From: Polyangiaceae bacterium
GTDB lineage: Bacteria > Myxococcota_A > Polyangia > Polyangiales > Polyangiaceae
Length of the DNA: 64,000 nt
Assembly (NCBI GenBank): GCA_029266615.1
Contig: JAQSWN010000032.1
Coordinates: forward strand, 27,393-91,392
Reading direction: 5' to 3'
Part shown: piece by piece, positions 1-8,383 of the stretch
Numbering within the stretch: the stretch's first letter is position 1
Layout: the number at the start of each line of letters is the position of its first letter
Translations under genes and position numbers: made by a program
The notes under the pieces: model-generated
Told to the model about the DNA's origin: nothing
Database searches by the model: none
Seen by the model: only the letters and a program-made list of their open reading frames with translations

Positions 1-1549
1 CAGGCCGGCGGTGAAGACTTCGCTCACCACCGACTGGTCACCCTTCTTGTCGAGATCCGGGTTCAGGCGATCGTAACGAAGGAACGGCTGATAGGTCTTG
101 GGCCACCAATCGTCGTAACGACCTTGGTTTCGGAAGCCGGAGACGAACTGTTCGCCGAAGCTGAGGAAGAAGGTCCCGACGTGAGAATCACTCTCGACGT
201 TCTTCCGGCCGGGATTGTCGGCGGGTCCGGGCGTGATGGCGTCCTTCCCGCGGATGTACTCGTAGGTGAGCCCGAAAGGCCAGTGATTGTAGTAGATGTC
301 CGCGCCGAAACGGTTACGCACGCCCTTGCCTTGCAGCGTTCGGGCCGCATCCGACGAGTAGAGGTTCTGCTTGCCGATGTAAGCGCTACCGCCGAGCGTG
401 ATCTGGCGAAGCCAAGAGTTGTAGTCGCTCGGGACCGTGAACGCGACGCGCGCCAGAATGTCCTTATTGTTGTTCTCGTCGAGCGTGTTCGGCCCCGCTC
501 CGTTCACCACACCGATCGCGTAGGCGAGCAGAGCTTGTCGGTAATTGTACCCGTAGTCCACGTTGACGAATAGATCGCCCCGGACGATGGCGCCCACGTC
601 GCGCCGACCCAAGTTCAAACCACTGATGTAAGGATTGCCGCCGTTGATCGCGCGCGGCGCGAGCGTGAACTGCGCGTTGCGAATGACGGGTTTCAGCTCC
701 TCGCTGGCCGGCACTTCGAGACCGAACGGCAGCAGCTGTTGCCCCACGCTGATCGTGAGCGTCGGGTACTCGGGACTCGTCGTCGGCAGCACCGAGTAGG
801 TGACGGCCGCGTTCAGCAAGTTGAGGAAGCTGTTGTTGGTGTTGGTCTGCTGAGAGACACCGAAGCTCAGCTGGTAGCTCAAGTTTCGGCCGTCCTCGTA
901 GTCCTTGAAGAGATTGCCGTTGAAATTGAGCACCGCGAGCGGCACATCGAAGCTCGTCTTGCGGCGGTAGACCGTCGGGGTGGAGACGGCCTGATCCGAG
1001 AAACCGAAGCGCGCCTGAACGGTGCCGCCGATGGTGAGCGCGCGGGTCGTGATCGCAGTGTGGATGTCGCGCTCTCGCTGCCACTGAAACTTGAAGTTCT
1101 CGAGGTCCGTGCGAAGGCCTTGCACGTCGTCCGCGATGCTCTGCGGATCGGGTGGCGGGACCGCGTTCGGGTCCACGGGCGCGTTCGGGTCGACCGGGGG
1201 CGCCGTCGCAGCTGCGTCCACAGGAGCGGGGGCGGCACCTCCTGGCACTGTCGCCGGCGCAGCTGCCTCGGGAACCGCGGCGGGGGGCCCGCTCGGCGGC
1301 AGGGGATTGTCACCGGGCTTGAGGGGAGCTCCCGCCGGCGTGCCGGCTTCCCCCTTGGGCGGGACGGGACCTCGCGCGGCGTCTTGCGGCTTATCGGCGG
1401 CGGCGGGCGCGGGCGGTGCTGCAGGTTTGGCAGCTGGAGGCGCGGCGGGCGCGGGCGCAGGCTGCGCGGTCACGGTCAGCGTCCACAGCGAGACGGCGCC
1501 CGAGGCCACGGCCATGAGCCATGCGCGCGTTGAAGCAGAAAATCTCATC
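1..1549 (-). CDS. Phosphate-selective porin O/P-like outer-membrane protein (3' end off the window)
   Basis: The frame is open from an ATG at 1549 down to the window edge, so the C-terminus is missing. Residues 1-29 look like a signal peptide ending in TVTA before QPAPAP. Residues 30-135 are a Pro/Ala-rich, low-complexity linker. A short helical stretch (QSIADDVQGLRTDLENFKFQW) follows, then alternating beta-strand sequence such as LTIGGTVQARFGFS and LTISVGQQLLPFGLEVPA. The GQQLLPFG segment and overall layout resemble the OprO/OprP (Porin_O_P) family of 16-stranded anion porins. I infer an outer-membrane channel; the substrate cannot be read from sequence. The gene stands alone, with 175 bp separating it from the amidohydrolase gene behind it. 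Confidence 0.8.
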
Positions 1550-1724
1550 GAAAATCCTGAAATTCGGTTGGTCTAACTCAAGTAAGCGCGGACGCGCCGC
1601 CTACAGACTCCGATGACTTCCGACGATGAACCGAGACGACGTTGCATAGGCTTAAGTATTTCGTGCGCGGCGCGACCAGCTGACTGCACGCTCAGCCGGT
1701 CGCCGCCCCAAGTGACGAGGAAGC

Positions 1725-3234
1725 TCAGGCCGCCTTGTCGCGCTTCAGCTTTTGCTCGACCTGAGTGCCCTTGAAGAAGTCCGGATTCTTCCCCGCAAAG
1801 AAGGAGTGAGGGTGCGTGAAGACGAGGTCTTTGAAGTTCTGCTCCGTGAGCGCGCCCTTCTCCACCAAGCGCCACGTATCGGACAGGACCTCTGTGAGAT
1901 CCGGCACGTCCCAGTGGCCGCTGTCGGACGCCCAGAACGCATTCACTTGCACTCCGAGCGGGTTCACCTTGGTGTTGAAGGCATAGGCGACGGTCGGATC
2001 GTCCGCCTCCGAACCGAAGTAGAAGTTCGGCACGAAGCGGTCGCGAATGTCTTCGATGCGCTGGATGCCGGCCTTGGCGAAGTCGTCGAGCGCGTCTGGC
2101 TCTTGAGGCTGGCGTCGAGAGTTGTTGGAAACGCCGAGCGCGCCGCCGAGCACGGACTTCACGTCGCCGAGGCGGCTCGTGACCTCGGGACCGCCGTACT
2201 CCTGATACAGGCGATAGAGCAGCTCTGCATCGATGGCATCCGGATCGTAGTTACGTACGGCGTTGCCGTTGCGCTTCTCCCAGTGCCCCACGAGGTCCGC
2301 GTAGAGCTGGGCGCCCCAACCCGCGCCCCCTTCCAAGAACCCGACGCGCAGGTCCGGGAAAACGGCGCGTGACGCCGCCCAAGAACAGCGACTTCGCGAG
2401 CGCCTCCGAAGCGGAAGCGAAGTGACCGATGTGGTTGTACATGTAGCTGGAATACGAGCTGCGGCTCGTCCAACCCATGCCCGCCGAGTGCGTCGTCAGC
2501 ACCGTCTGCAGCTCGACCGCCTTGGCCCAGAACGAGTCGTAGTCGTGCTCGCTGTCCAGGCCGAAGGTGTCCAGCCAATTCGCGTGCCGGGCGACATCAG
2601 GATGGTGCCGCGCCGGGTACTTCTCGGCGATGGAGCGAATCGGGCGACGCAGGTTGCCGGGGATGAGCGCCACCTTCAAGCCCAGCCCTTGGATCGCGAA
2701 CTCCAGCTCCTCGATGCCCTCCTCGGGGGTGTGGAGCGGGATGGCCGCCACCGGCGTCAGGCGATCGGCGTAGGGGGCGTACACGTCGCGGTGGTATTCA
2801 TTGACGGCGCGGATCAGGGCGCGTCGCAGGTCGGTGTCGCCAACGTGAGTCGCGAACGTAGATACGTTCGGGAACAGCACGGCGTAGTCGGTTCCGCTCT
2901 CCGCGATACGCTCGTGCAGCAGCCGAGGCAGCGACACGGTGGCCAAGTCGTAAGTGTTCTTGGTCGGCAGCGCCCACCACGGCGGACGAATCGCGCGCTG
3001 GGCGGCGCGCTGCTCCGGGGTGAGCTCGTACCACTCGTTGTTCAGGTAGCCGAAACCTCGGTTGATGGCGGCGCGGAACTTGTCCACGGACGCCGCACCG
3101 CCATGCTTGGCGATGTAGTCCTCGAGCGCGGGGGCGAACTCGATCGTGTGGAGGTCAGTGTCGATGACGGGGTAATCGAGTTGCGCGCGAACGGCGGCAG
3201 ACTTCGAGGCCTTACGAAGCAAGGAGCTTGTCAT
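1725..3234 (-). pseudogene. Amidohydrolase-2 family protein, broken by a one-base frameshift
   Basis: Two frames together make one protein of about 503 residues. The first (3234 to about 2364) starts MTSSLLRKASK and contains the metal-site motif DTDLHT and HSAGMGW. The second (about 2364 to 1725) continues with FPDLRVGFLEGGAGWGAQLY and ends KLKRDKAA. Dropping one of the paired G bases at 2364-2365 (plus strand) restores TRVFPDLRVGFLEGG, so this looks like a +1 insertion. The family (ACMSD/TIM-barrel amidohydrolases) contains metal-dependent decarboxylases and hydrolases of small aromatic or acyl substrates; the substrate is unknown. A methyltransferase gene lies 37 bp upstream and is probably co-transcribed. 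The break could be a genuine mutation or a read error. Confidence 0.8.
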
Positions 3235-3271
3235 GATTCATCCTTTCCTTTTCACTTTGACCGGGCGCCGT

Positions 3272-4072
3272 TCAGACCGGGCGCGACGCGACCGCGAAGC
3301 TCAAGTTGCGTTGAAGACGGATACCCTCGGAGTCGCGGCGCTTCTCCAGCTCTCCCTCGAGCAGGGAGTGCGTGAGCGCGCGCTGCTCGTGAGTCAGCGT
3401 CGACAAGAAGTTGCCGAAGGAGCTAGCAGTGTTGAAGCCGATGACCGCCTCCGTGTCGTCGAAATGGTCGACGAACGACTTGATCTCGAGCTGAATGTCC
3501 GTGAAGCCTGCCGCGTGCAACTGCTCCCGCAGCGCGCTACTGCTCACCTTGTGCGTGGTGCCGCTGGGCACTTCCTCCACGTCCGCGAGGTCGGAGGACG
3601 CGAAGACCTCCTTGAGCAGGACCTCGAAGTCGTGCGGCGCGTCCGACGCGGCCGTGCTGATGCCGATGCGGCCGCCAGGCTTGAGCACGCGCAGCGCCTC
3701 ACGCAATGGCTTCAGTTTCTCGGGCAGCCAGTGGTACACGCTGTTCAGGTACACGACGTCGAAGCTGCCGCTCGGGAAAGCGGAGAGGTCTTCCGCTGCA
3801 CCCACGGATACTTCGAGGTGGGACGGAGCGCGCTTCTTCGCGAGCGCAACCCGAAGCGGCAGCGGATCGATCGCGTCCACCTTACCGGAGGGACCGACGA
3901 GCTTCGCGACGTGGAGAGCGAGCAGGCCGGTTCCGCAGCCTACGTCCAGGACCCGATGGCCCCCGCCGATGCGCAGCGCGGTTATTAGCTGCTTACCGTG
4001 GTTGAACTGGCGTTCGCCCACTCGGTCGTAGGTTTCTGCAAGGTGCGTCGAATCGAGGGCTAGGCTGACCAT
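3272..4072 (-). CDS. SAM-dependent methyltransferase (class I, UbiE/arsenite-methyltransferase-like)
   Basis: 266 residues, starting MVSLALDSTHLAETYDRVGE. The SAM-binding motif I VLDVGCGTGLLALHVA lies near residues 41-56, the acidic motif II region is VDAIDP, and the post-motif sequences are FDVVYLNSVYHWLPEK and RVLKPGGRIGIS. This is a Rossmann-fold methyltransferase resembling the UbiE/Methyltransf_11 group. The substrate is not evident; the N-terminal Cys residues typical of ArsM are absent. It precedes the broken amidohydrolase by 37 bp and probably leads that operon. An inverted repeat lies directly upstream of the start (4076-4107). Confidence 0.85.
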   Translation of the reverse strand: MVSLALDSTHLAETYDRVGERQFNHGKQLITALRIGGGHRVLDVGCGTGLLALHVAKLVGPSGKVDAIDPLPLRVALAKKRAPSHLEVSVGAAEDLSAFPSGSFDVVYLNSVYHWLPEKLKPLREALRVLKPGGRIGISTAASDAPHDFEVLLKEVFASSDLADVEEVPSGTTHKVSSSALREQLHAAGFTDIQLEIKSFVDHFDDTEAVIGFNTASSFGNFLSTLTHEQRALTHSLLEGELEKRRDSEGIRLQRNLSFAVASRPV

Positions 4073-4075
4073 CTA

Positions 4076-4107
4076 GTCTACGAAGAAGATAGTCTTTTAT
4101 AGTAGAC
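4076..4107. promoter_or_regulatory. Inverted repeat GTCTAC...GTAGAC ahead of the methyltransferase gene
   Basis: GTCTAC (4076-4081) and GTAGAC (4102-4107) are perfect complements around an AT-rich centre, 4 bp upstream of the methyltransferase ATG. The right half contains AGTCTTTTATAGTAGAC (4091-4107), which resembles sequences at 6176, 7585 and 8366 (minus). On the minus strand TATAAA could serve as a -10 element. It may be an operator, a promoter, or both. Confidence 0.45.
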
Positions 4108-4184
4108 AGCTCAACCGCCACGACGGCCGGGGCTTCTACGCGGCTCGGGTTGCTGACCTCGCAGCAACCTTGTGACGACGCCGT

Positions 4185-6182
4185 TCACTCGAGCGGCCAG
4201 GCCGCATCAGCCACGGACACCGCGCGAGGGATGAGCTTCAAGCGATAGAACGCGTCTGCGACGCGCTGCTGGGAAGCGATGATCTCGGGGCGGCGCAGGC
4301 TCTCCCCCAGGCTGCGCTTCAGCGCCAACCCAATCGCCTCTTGGGCGATGCCGACCTGCTCCGCCAGTGACTCGGCCGCCTCTTCCACGTGCTCGGTTGC
4401 CCAGCGTTGTACGGCGCGGAGCTCGCGCCGGAAGAGCGCCAGGATTTCCGGATGCTCGGTCGCGAACTCCGAGCTTGCCACGTAGTAGGCCGGGTTAGTG
4501 GTCAGTCCGCGCCCGTCACGCAGAACCCGCACTGGTAACCGCTGCTGGATCTCGGCCAAGATCGGGTCCGCGATCACCCACGCGTCCACCTCCCGGTGCT
4601 GAAAGCGCGCGCGAGCCGCGTCCGAGAACACGAACTTTGCTTGCACGTCACCGTAGGACAAGCCCGCCTCCTCGAGCGCGCGAATCAGCAGGTAGTGCGC
4701 GTTGGAGCCCCGCAGTAATGCCACTTTCTTGCCTCGCAGCCCCGCGACACTACGGATGGGCGAGTCTTGAAAGACGACGATCGCTTCGCCCTCCGGAGCG
4801 GGGGCCTCCGCTGCGACGTAAACGATCGGCACCGCTGAAGCTTGGGCGAAGATGGGCGGTCCTTCGCCCACGACGCCGATAGAGAGCTGCCCATTCTTGA
4901 ACGCGTCCACGAGCCGAATCCCGCTGGGATAGTGCTTCCACTCGACGTTGTAGCCGAGCTCGTTTAGTTGAGACTCGATGCTCCCGCGGGCGCGCAGCAG
5001 CTTGAGCAGCCCGAACGGTTGGTAGCCGAAGCTCACGACCGGACGCGCCCGCCCCGTCAGCCGCGGGCGGCTCTCGGGTGCGTCTCCGGCGGATGGCGCG
5101 CGCAGAAATCCCGCGACCTCGCCGTATTGAATCAAGCGAGCGCGAACGACGTTGCGGCTGATGCCGAGAAGACGCGCCGTTTTAAGCTGATTTTGCCCTG
5201 AGAACCGGTACGCGCTGCGCATCACCGCTTCATCGATCAGCTCGTGCAGGTGGGGCGGGCTCAGCTCGAACAGCTTGGCGAGAGAGCGCTCGAGCTCCTG
5301 CAAGGGCGAGCCAGCTTCGACGCTCGGGGTTCCTTCGTCGCCGAGCCGCAGATCTTCTGGCGTGATGAAGCGGCCGCGGCAACGCAAGATTGCATGGTGA
5401 ATTGCCCGCTCGAGCTCGCGGATGTTGCCGGGGAAATGATGGTCGCGCAGCAGCCGCTCGGATTCCGGGCTGAGCGAGCGCGAGCCGATGCCGATCCGCT
5501 GCTGGTAGAGAGCCAGGAAGTGCCGCGCGAGCGGCAAGATGTCGCCGCGTCGCTTTCGCAGAGGCAAAACCTCGAGCTTAGTCCCCGAGATTAGCCGCAG
5601 GAGATCGGGCCGGAAGTGGCCCGCCGTCACCGCTTCTTGAAGCTGAACGCTGCTGGCGATGACGAGCCGTACGTTGAAGGGTTGGTACCGCCGGGCCCCC
5701 AGCTTCCGAAACTGATGATCCTCGAGGACGCGAACCAGTTTGGCTTGAGTTGCCTGAGGCGTATCGCCAATCGCGTCCAAATAGAGAGTGCCGCCTTCGG
5801 CGCTCTCGAGAACACCGGTTCGGGTACCGCTGCTGTTCGGCAACGCGTCCTTCTCGTGGCCGAAGAGCTCCGCCTCCAGCTCTGCCCCCGGAAATGACGC
5901 GCAATTGGTGGATAAGAAAGGCCCGAGACGCCGCAGCGAGAGCTCGTGGATGTAGCGCGCTACCAGCTCGCGGCCCGTTCCTGCTTCTCCCGAGAGCAGA
6001 ACCGGCCGGTCACTGCCGGCGACGCCGCGGATCTGCTCGAGGAGCTCGCGGGAGCGAGGATCTTCGAAAACCAGTGCCTTGGCGCGTTCAGAGAGCCCGG
6101 AGCCGCGCGCTTCGGGAAGGGTCAGTAAGGTCATGACTGCTGCGAGAGCAGCACCCTGCCACGAGAACGGACGTGCGTCCAT
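4185..6182 (-). CDS. Fusion regulator: degenerate sigma54-activator AAA+ domain, Fis-type HTH and sulfonate-type (SsuA/NMT1-like) solute-binding domain
   Basis: 665 residues. Residues 25-275 form an AAA+ domain of the sigma54-activator type with Walker A GEAGTGRE (65-72), FRKLG, RPDLLRLIS and HHFPGNIRELERAI. Residues about 320-365 form a Fis-like helix-turn-helix (QLKTARLLGISRNVVRARL). Residues about 380-665 are a complete SsuA/NMT1-like periplasmic-binding-protein fold (SFGYQPFGLLKLL, GIRLVDAFKNGQLSIGVVGE, GLRGKKVALLRGSNAHYLL, TNPAYYVAS). Three key elements are altered. Walker A has Arg where Lys is usual. The GAFTGA sigma54-contact loop is replaced by KDALPNS (111-117). The Walker B Glu is Ala (LDAIGD, D136-A137). 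No export signal precedes the binding domain, so it should sense ligand in the cytoplasm. It is divergent from an MFS gene (44 bp), its likely target. Confidence 0.85.
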   Translation of the reverse strand: MDARPFSWQGAALAAVMTLLTLPEARGSGLSERAKALVFEDPRSRELLEQIRGVAGSDRPVLLSGEAGTGRELVARYIHELSLRRLGPFLSTNCASFPGAELEAELFGHEKDALPNSSGTRTGVLESAEGGTLYLDAIGDTPQATQAKLVRVLEDHQFRKLGARRYQPFNVRLVIASSVQLQEAVTAGHFRPDLLRLISGTKLEVLPLRKRRGDILPLARHFLALYQQRIGIGSRSLSPESERLLRDHHFPGNIRELERAIHHAILRCRGRFITPEDLRLGDEGTPSVEAGSPLQELERSLAKLFELSPPHLHELIDEAVMRSAYRFSGQNQLKTARLLGISRNVVRARLIQYGEVAGFLRAPSAGDAPESRPRLTGRARPVVSFGYQPFGLLKLLRARGSIESQLNELGYNVEWKHYPSGIRLVDAFKNGQLSIGVVGEGPPIFAQASAVPIVYVAAEAPAPEGEAIVVFQDSPIRSVAGLRGKKVALLRGSNAHYLLIRALEEAGLSYGDVQAKFVFSDAARARFQHREVDAWVIADPILAEIQQRLPVRVLRDGRGLTTNPAYYVASSEFATEHPEILALFRRELRAVQRWATEHVEEAAESLAEQVGIAQEAIGLALKRSLGESLRRPEIIASQQRVADAFYRLKLIPRAVSVADAAWPLE

Positions 6183-6192
6183 TATAGAAGAG
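6176..6192 (+). promoter_or_regulatory. AT-rich motif in the divergent regulator/MFS intergenic space
   Basis: CGTCCATTATAGAAGAG overlaps the regulator start codon and lies 35 bp upstream of the MFS ATG. The 10-mer TTATAGAAGA (6182-6191) recurs exactly at 7591-7600 before the MarR gene, and TTATAGTAGA occurs at 4097. TATAGA could also be a -10 hexamer for the MFS gene. Confidence 0.4.
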
Positions 6193-6226
6193 ATGCCGAT
6201 GCGGGCTTCGGCTATGGCGTTGTTAA

Positions 6227-7468
6227 ATGGCGCTCGAGCGGCCTCCCTTCCCCCACCTTCGCGAGCAGCGGTCGCTGCTCTTGGCCCTCGGCGCTGCCAC
6301 TTTCGTGGTTGGGCTGGACGCGAGGATCGTCGCGCCGCTGCTCCCGAGCATCGCGGACGAGCTCGGCTGCTCCATCGCCGTCGCCAGCTACACGGTCTCG
6401 TTTTATCTCTTACCCTATGGCCTTTGCCAGTTGGCGTACGGTCCCCTCGCGGACCGATTCGGCAAGGTGCGCGTGGCGACTTGCGCGATGGCCGCGTTCA
6501 GCGTTGGCACGGCCGCATGCGGCGCCTTCGGAGGCCTTGCGGGCCTACTCACGTTGCGAGCTCTCACGGGGGCAGCGGCGGCGGCGCTCATCCCGCTCAC
6601 TATCGCGTACATTGGCGATACGGTGCCTTACTCGCGCCGCCAGGCGACGCTCGGCATGTTGATGGCGAGCACGGGCGCCGCTCAAAGCCTCAGTACGAGC
6701 GCGGGCGGACTGATGGCAGAGGTCATGTCCTGGCGCAGCATTTTTCCGTCGTTAGGAGGCCTTTCCGCGCTCGTGACGCTCTGGCTCTGGCACCGCGCGC
6801 GGCGTGTTCCGGTCGCTCGCGGCGGCAGCGCCGGCAGTTACCGTGAAGCGCTGCGGTCGAGCCTGCGCCCGCTCCTGTGGTTGGTCCTCCTAGAAGGCGC
6901 GCTGTTCATGGGCTGCTTCCCTTTCCTGAGCGGCCTGCTCGATGCCCGCTTCCACGCAGGTCCGCTCAGCATCGGCCTCACCCTCGCGATCGCCGGGCTA
7001 GCGCAGGTCGGCGTGGCCAAGGCGCTTCCCCTCGTCTTGCGACGAACGACCGAACAGCGCTTGGTTCTCGCGGGCGGGACGTTCATGGCCGCTGCGTACG
7101 TCCTAGCCGCCTCTGCCCCGAGCATGGCTTGGGTCGCGCTCAGCGCCGCGCTGCTCGGAGCCGGCTTCAGCCTGTGTCACTCCACAATCCAAGCGCGCGC
7201 CACGGAGGCCTTCCCGTCCGGTCGTGGGCGCGCGCTTTCGCTATTTGCGTTCAGCTTGTTCGTAGGCGGAGCCGCAGGCACGTTCGTGATGGGCTGGCTC
7301 GTCGAGGGGTTCGGCTACACACGCAGCTTCATCGCGGCGGGAATCTCCTTCGCGGTGTTCACGCTGCTCGCGAGCCGTACAATCGCGGATCAGAGTCGTC
7401 GAGCACAACTCCTCGCGCTCGATGAAGCGCGCGTCGAAGCCGAGCTCGGCGGCGCTACCTCGCTATAG
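6227..7468 (+). CDS. MFS transporter, drug:H+ antiporter-like
   Basis: 413 residues with about 12 hydrophobic helices. After the first helix (LLLALGAATFVVGLDARIVAPLLPSIADEL) comes the MFS motif A sequence GPLADRFGKVR near residue 79, and an antiporter-like stretch RALTGAAAAALIPLTIAYIGDTV follows. This fits an inner-membrane exporter of the DHA1 (Bcr/CflA-like) type. The C-terminus is a hydrophilic tail (LALDEARVEAELGGATSL). It is transcribed divergently from the fusion regulator and followed by a MarR gene, so small-molecule-induced efflux is a reasonable inference. The substrate is unknown. Confidence 0.88.
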   Translation: MALERPPFPHLREQRSLLLALGAATFVVGLDARIVAPLLPSIADELGCSIAVASYTVSFYLLPYGLCQLAYGPLADRFGKVRVATCAMAAFSVGTAACGAFGGLAGLLTLRALTGAAAAALIPLTIAYIGDTVPYSRRQATLGMLMASTGAAQSLSTSAGGLMAEVMSWRSIFPSLGGLSALVTLWLWHRARRVPVARGGSAGSYREALRSSLRPLLWLVLLEGALFMGCFPFLSGLLDARFHAGPLSIGLTLAIAGLAQVGVAKALPLVLRRTTEQRLVLAGGTFMAAAYVLAASAPSMAWVALSAALLGAGFSLCHSTIQARATEAFPSGRGRALSLFAFSLFVGGAAGTFVMGWLVEGFGYTRSFIAAGISFAVFTLLASRTIADQSRRAQLLALDEARVEAELGGATSL

Positions 7469-7570
7469 CTGGACGCGAGCACTCGCTCCCGATGCTCACG
7501 ACTCCGGCGCGGCCCATTCAAATGGAGGAAGCTCAGCGCTTCGGCGGTTGAGCCCGCATCCTTTCGACAC

Positions 7571-7601
7571 TATACAGAACTAATCGAATCTTATAGAAGA
7601 C
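7571..7601 (+). promoter_or_regulatory. Direct repeats TATACAGAA / TATAGAAGA upstream of the MarR gene
   Basis: TATACAGAA begins at 7571 and TATAGAAGA at 7592, 21 bp or about two helical turns apart, ending 5 bp before the MarR ATG. The second copy sits in TTATAGAAGA, identical to the motif at 6182. Overlap with the start region suits autorepression by the MarR protein. Read as a -10 element, TATAGA would be so close to the ATG that the transcript would be nearly leaderless. Confidence 0.4.
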
Positions 7602-7605
7602 GGAT

Positions 7606-8058
7606 ATGCCCCCGGCACGCGCCTTCCCTGTGCAAGAGGTCTCACCGCTCAGCCAGGTCGACTATCGCGCCCTCGCTGAGTTTCGTTTTCAGATCCGGAG
7701 CTTCCTCAGCTTCAGTGAGCGAGCCGCGCGCTCGAACGGGGTCGAGCCACAGCAGCATCAACTGCTACTCGCGTTGAAGGGACTGCCGGAAGGTAAACGC
7801 CCCACCATCGGTACGATCGCGGAGCGGCTGTGCGTAGAGCACCACACCGCCGTCACCCTGACGGATCGCTTGGAACGCGCCGGCTTGGTGCAGCGCGAGC
7901 GCAGCGCCCACGATCGTCGCGAGGTGCTGCTCAGTATCACGCCGCGGGGAGAAGAAATCCTCACCCAGCTGTCTCAGCTCCACCGGGAGCAGCTGAAGAC
8001 GGTCGCCCCCGGACTGCATCGCGCGTTGGCGACGGTGCTTTCGCTCAACGACAGCTGA
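7606..8058 (+). CDS. MarR-family transcriptional regulator
   Basis: 150 residues with a winged-helix layout. An N-terminal helix (YRALAEFRFQIRSFLSFSERAARSNGVEPQQHQLLLALK) leads into the HTH (TIGTIAERLCVEHHTAVTLTDRLERAGLVQRERS). The wing contains DRREVLLSITPRGEEIL, where DxR is the signature of MarR wings. Such proteins are dimeric repressors released by phenolic ligands or thiol oxidation; I see no Cys pair suited to redox sensing. It sits downstream of the MFS exporter and upstream of an MFS remnant on the other strand. Likely operators are the TATA-rich repeats just before its start. Confidence 0.88.
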   Translation: MPPARAFPVQEVSPLSQVDYRALAEFRFQIRSFLSFSERAARSNGVEPQQHQLLLALKGLPEGKRPTIGTIAERLCVEHHTAVTLTDRLERAGLVQRERSAHDRREVLLSITPRGEEILTQLSQLHREQLKTVAPGLHRALATVLSLNDS

Positions 8059-8068
8059 TGCCTGCGCG

Positions 8069-8371
8069 TCAGTCGCACGGCGCCGCCAGCGGCCGCATCC
8101 ACAGGAGCAGCGAGGCGACGCCGAAAGCAGCGGCGATGGTGAGGAACACTCGCGGCAGGCTGAGGAAGTGTCCGAGCCCGGCCCCCACGAGGTTGCCGAG
8201 CACTCCGCCGGACGGACCGACGAGCGCGCTCATGCCTGAGATGGACGCGGCGCTCCCGCTCGCCCCGAGTTGGGTAACGGCTAGCACGATCACGAAGAAG
8301 GTGAAGAACGAGGCCGCGGCTTGCGTCGCGAGCTCGACGATCGAGACGCCGCGGACACGCTTATCGTCTAT
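8069..8371 (-). pseudogene. C-terminal remnant of an MFS transporter
   Basis: A frame of about 95 codons opens just after an in-frame TAA. It reads as the last helices of an MFS protein: TQAAASFFTFFVIVLAVTQL, a polar-loop/helix GGVLGNLVGAGLGHFLSLP, and FGVASLLLWMRPL. There is no plausible start (the best GTG leaves 74 residues), and the N-terminal ten or so helices are missing. The space upstream is already occupied by the XRE/cupin gene, which suggests a deletion replaced the 5' part. It converges on the MarR gene with an 11 bp gap. Confidence 0.6.
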
Positions 8372-8382
8372 TTAAAAAGACT
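8366..8382 (-). promoter_or_regulatory. AGTCTTTTTAAATAGAC motif at the MFS remnant/XRE boundary
   Basis: On the minus strand this 17-mer matches AGTCTTTTATAGTAGAC at 4091-4107 in 14 of 17 positions, with the same GTCT-N8-AGAC spacing. It lies directly upstream of the MFS remnant and may be the surviving promoter/operator of the lost gene. As an AT-rich hairpin it might also help end XRE transcription. Confidence 0.35.
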
Positions 8383-8383
8383 C

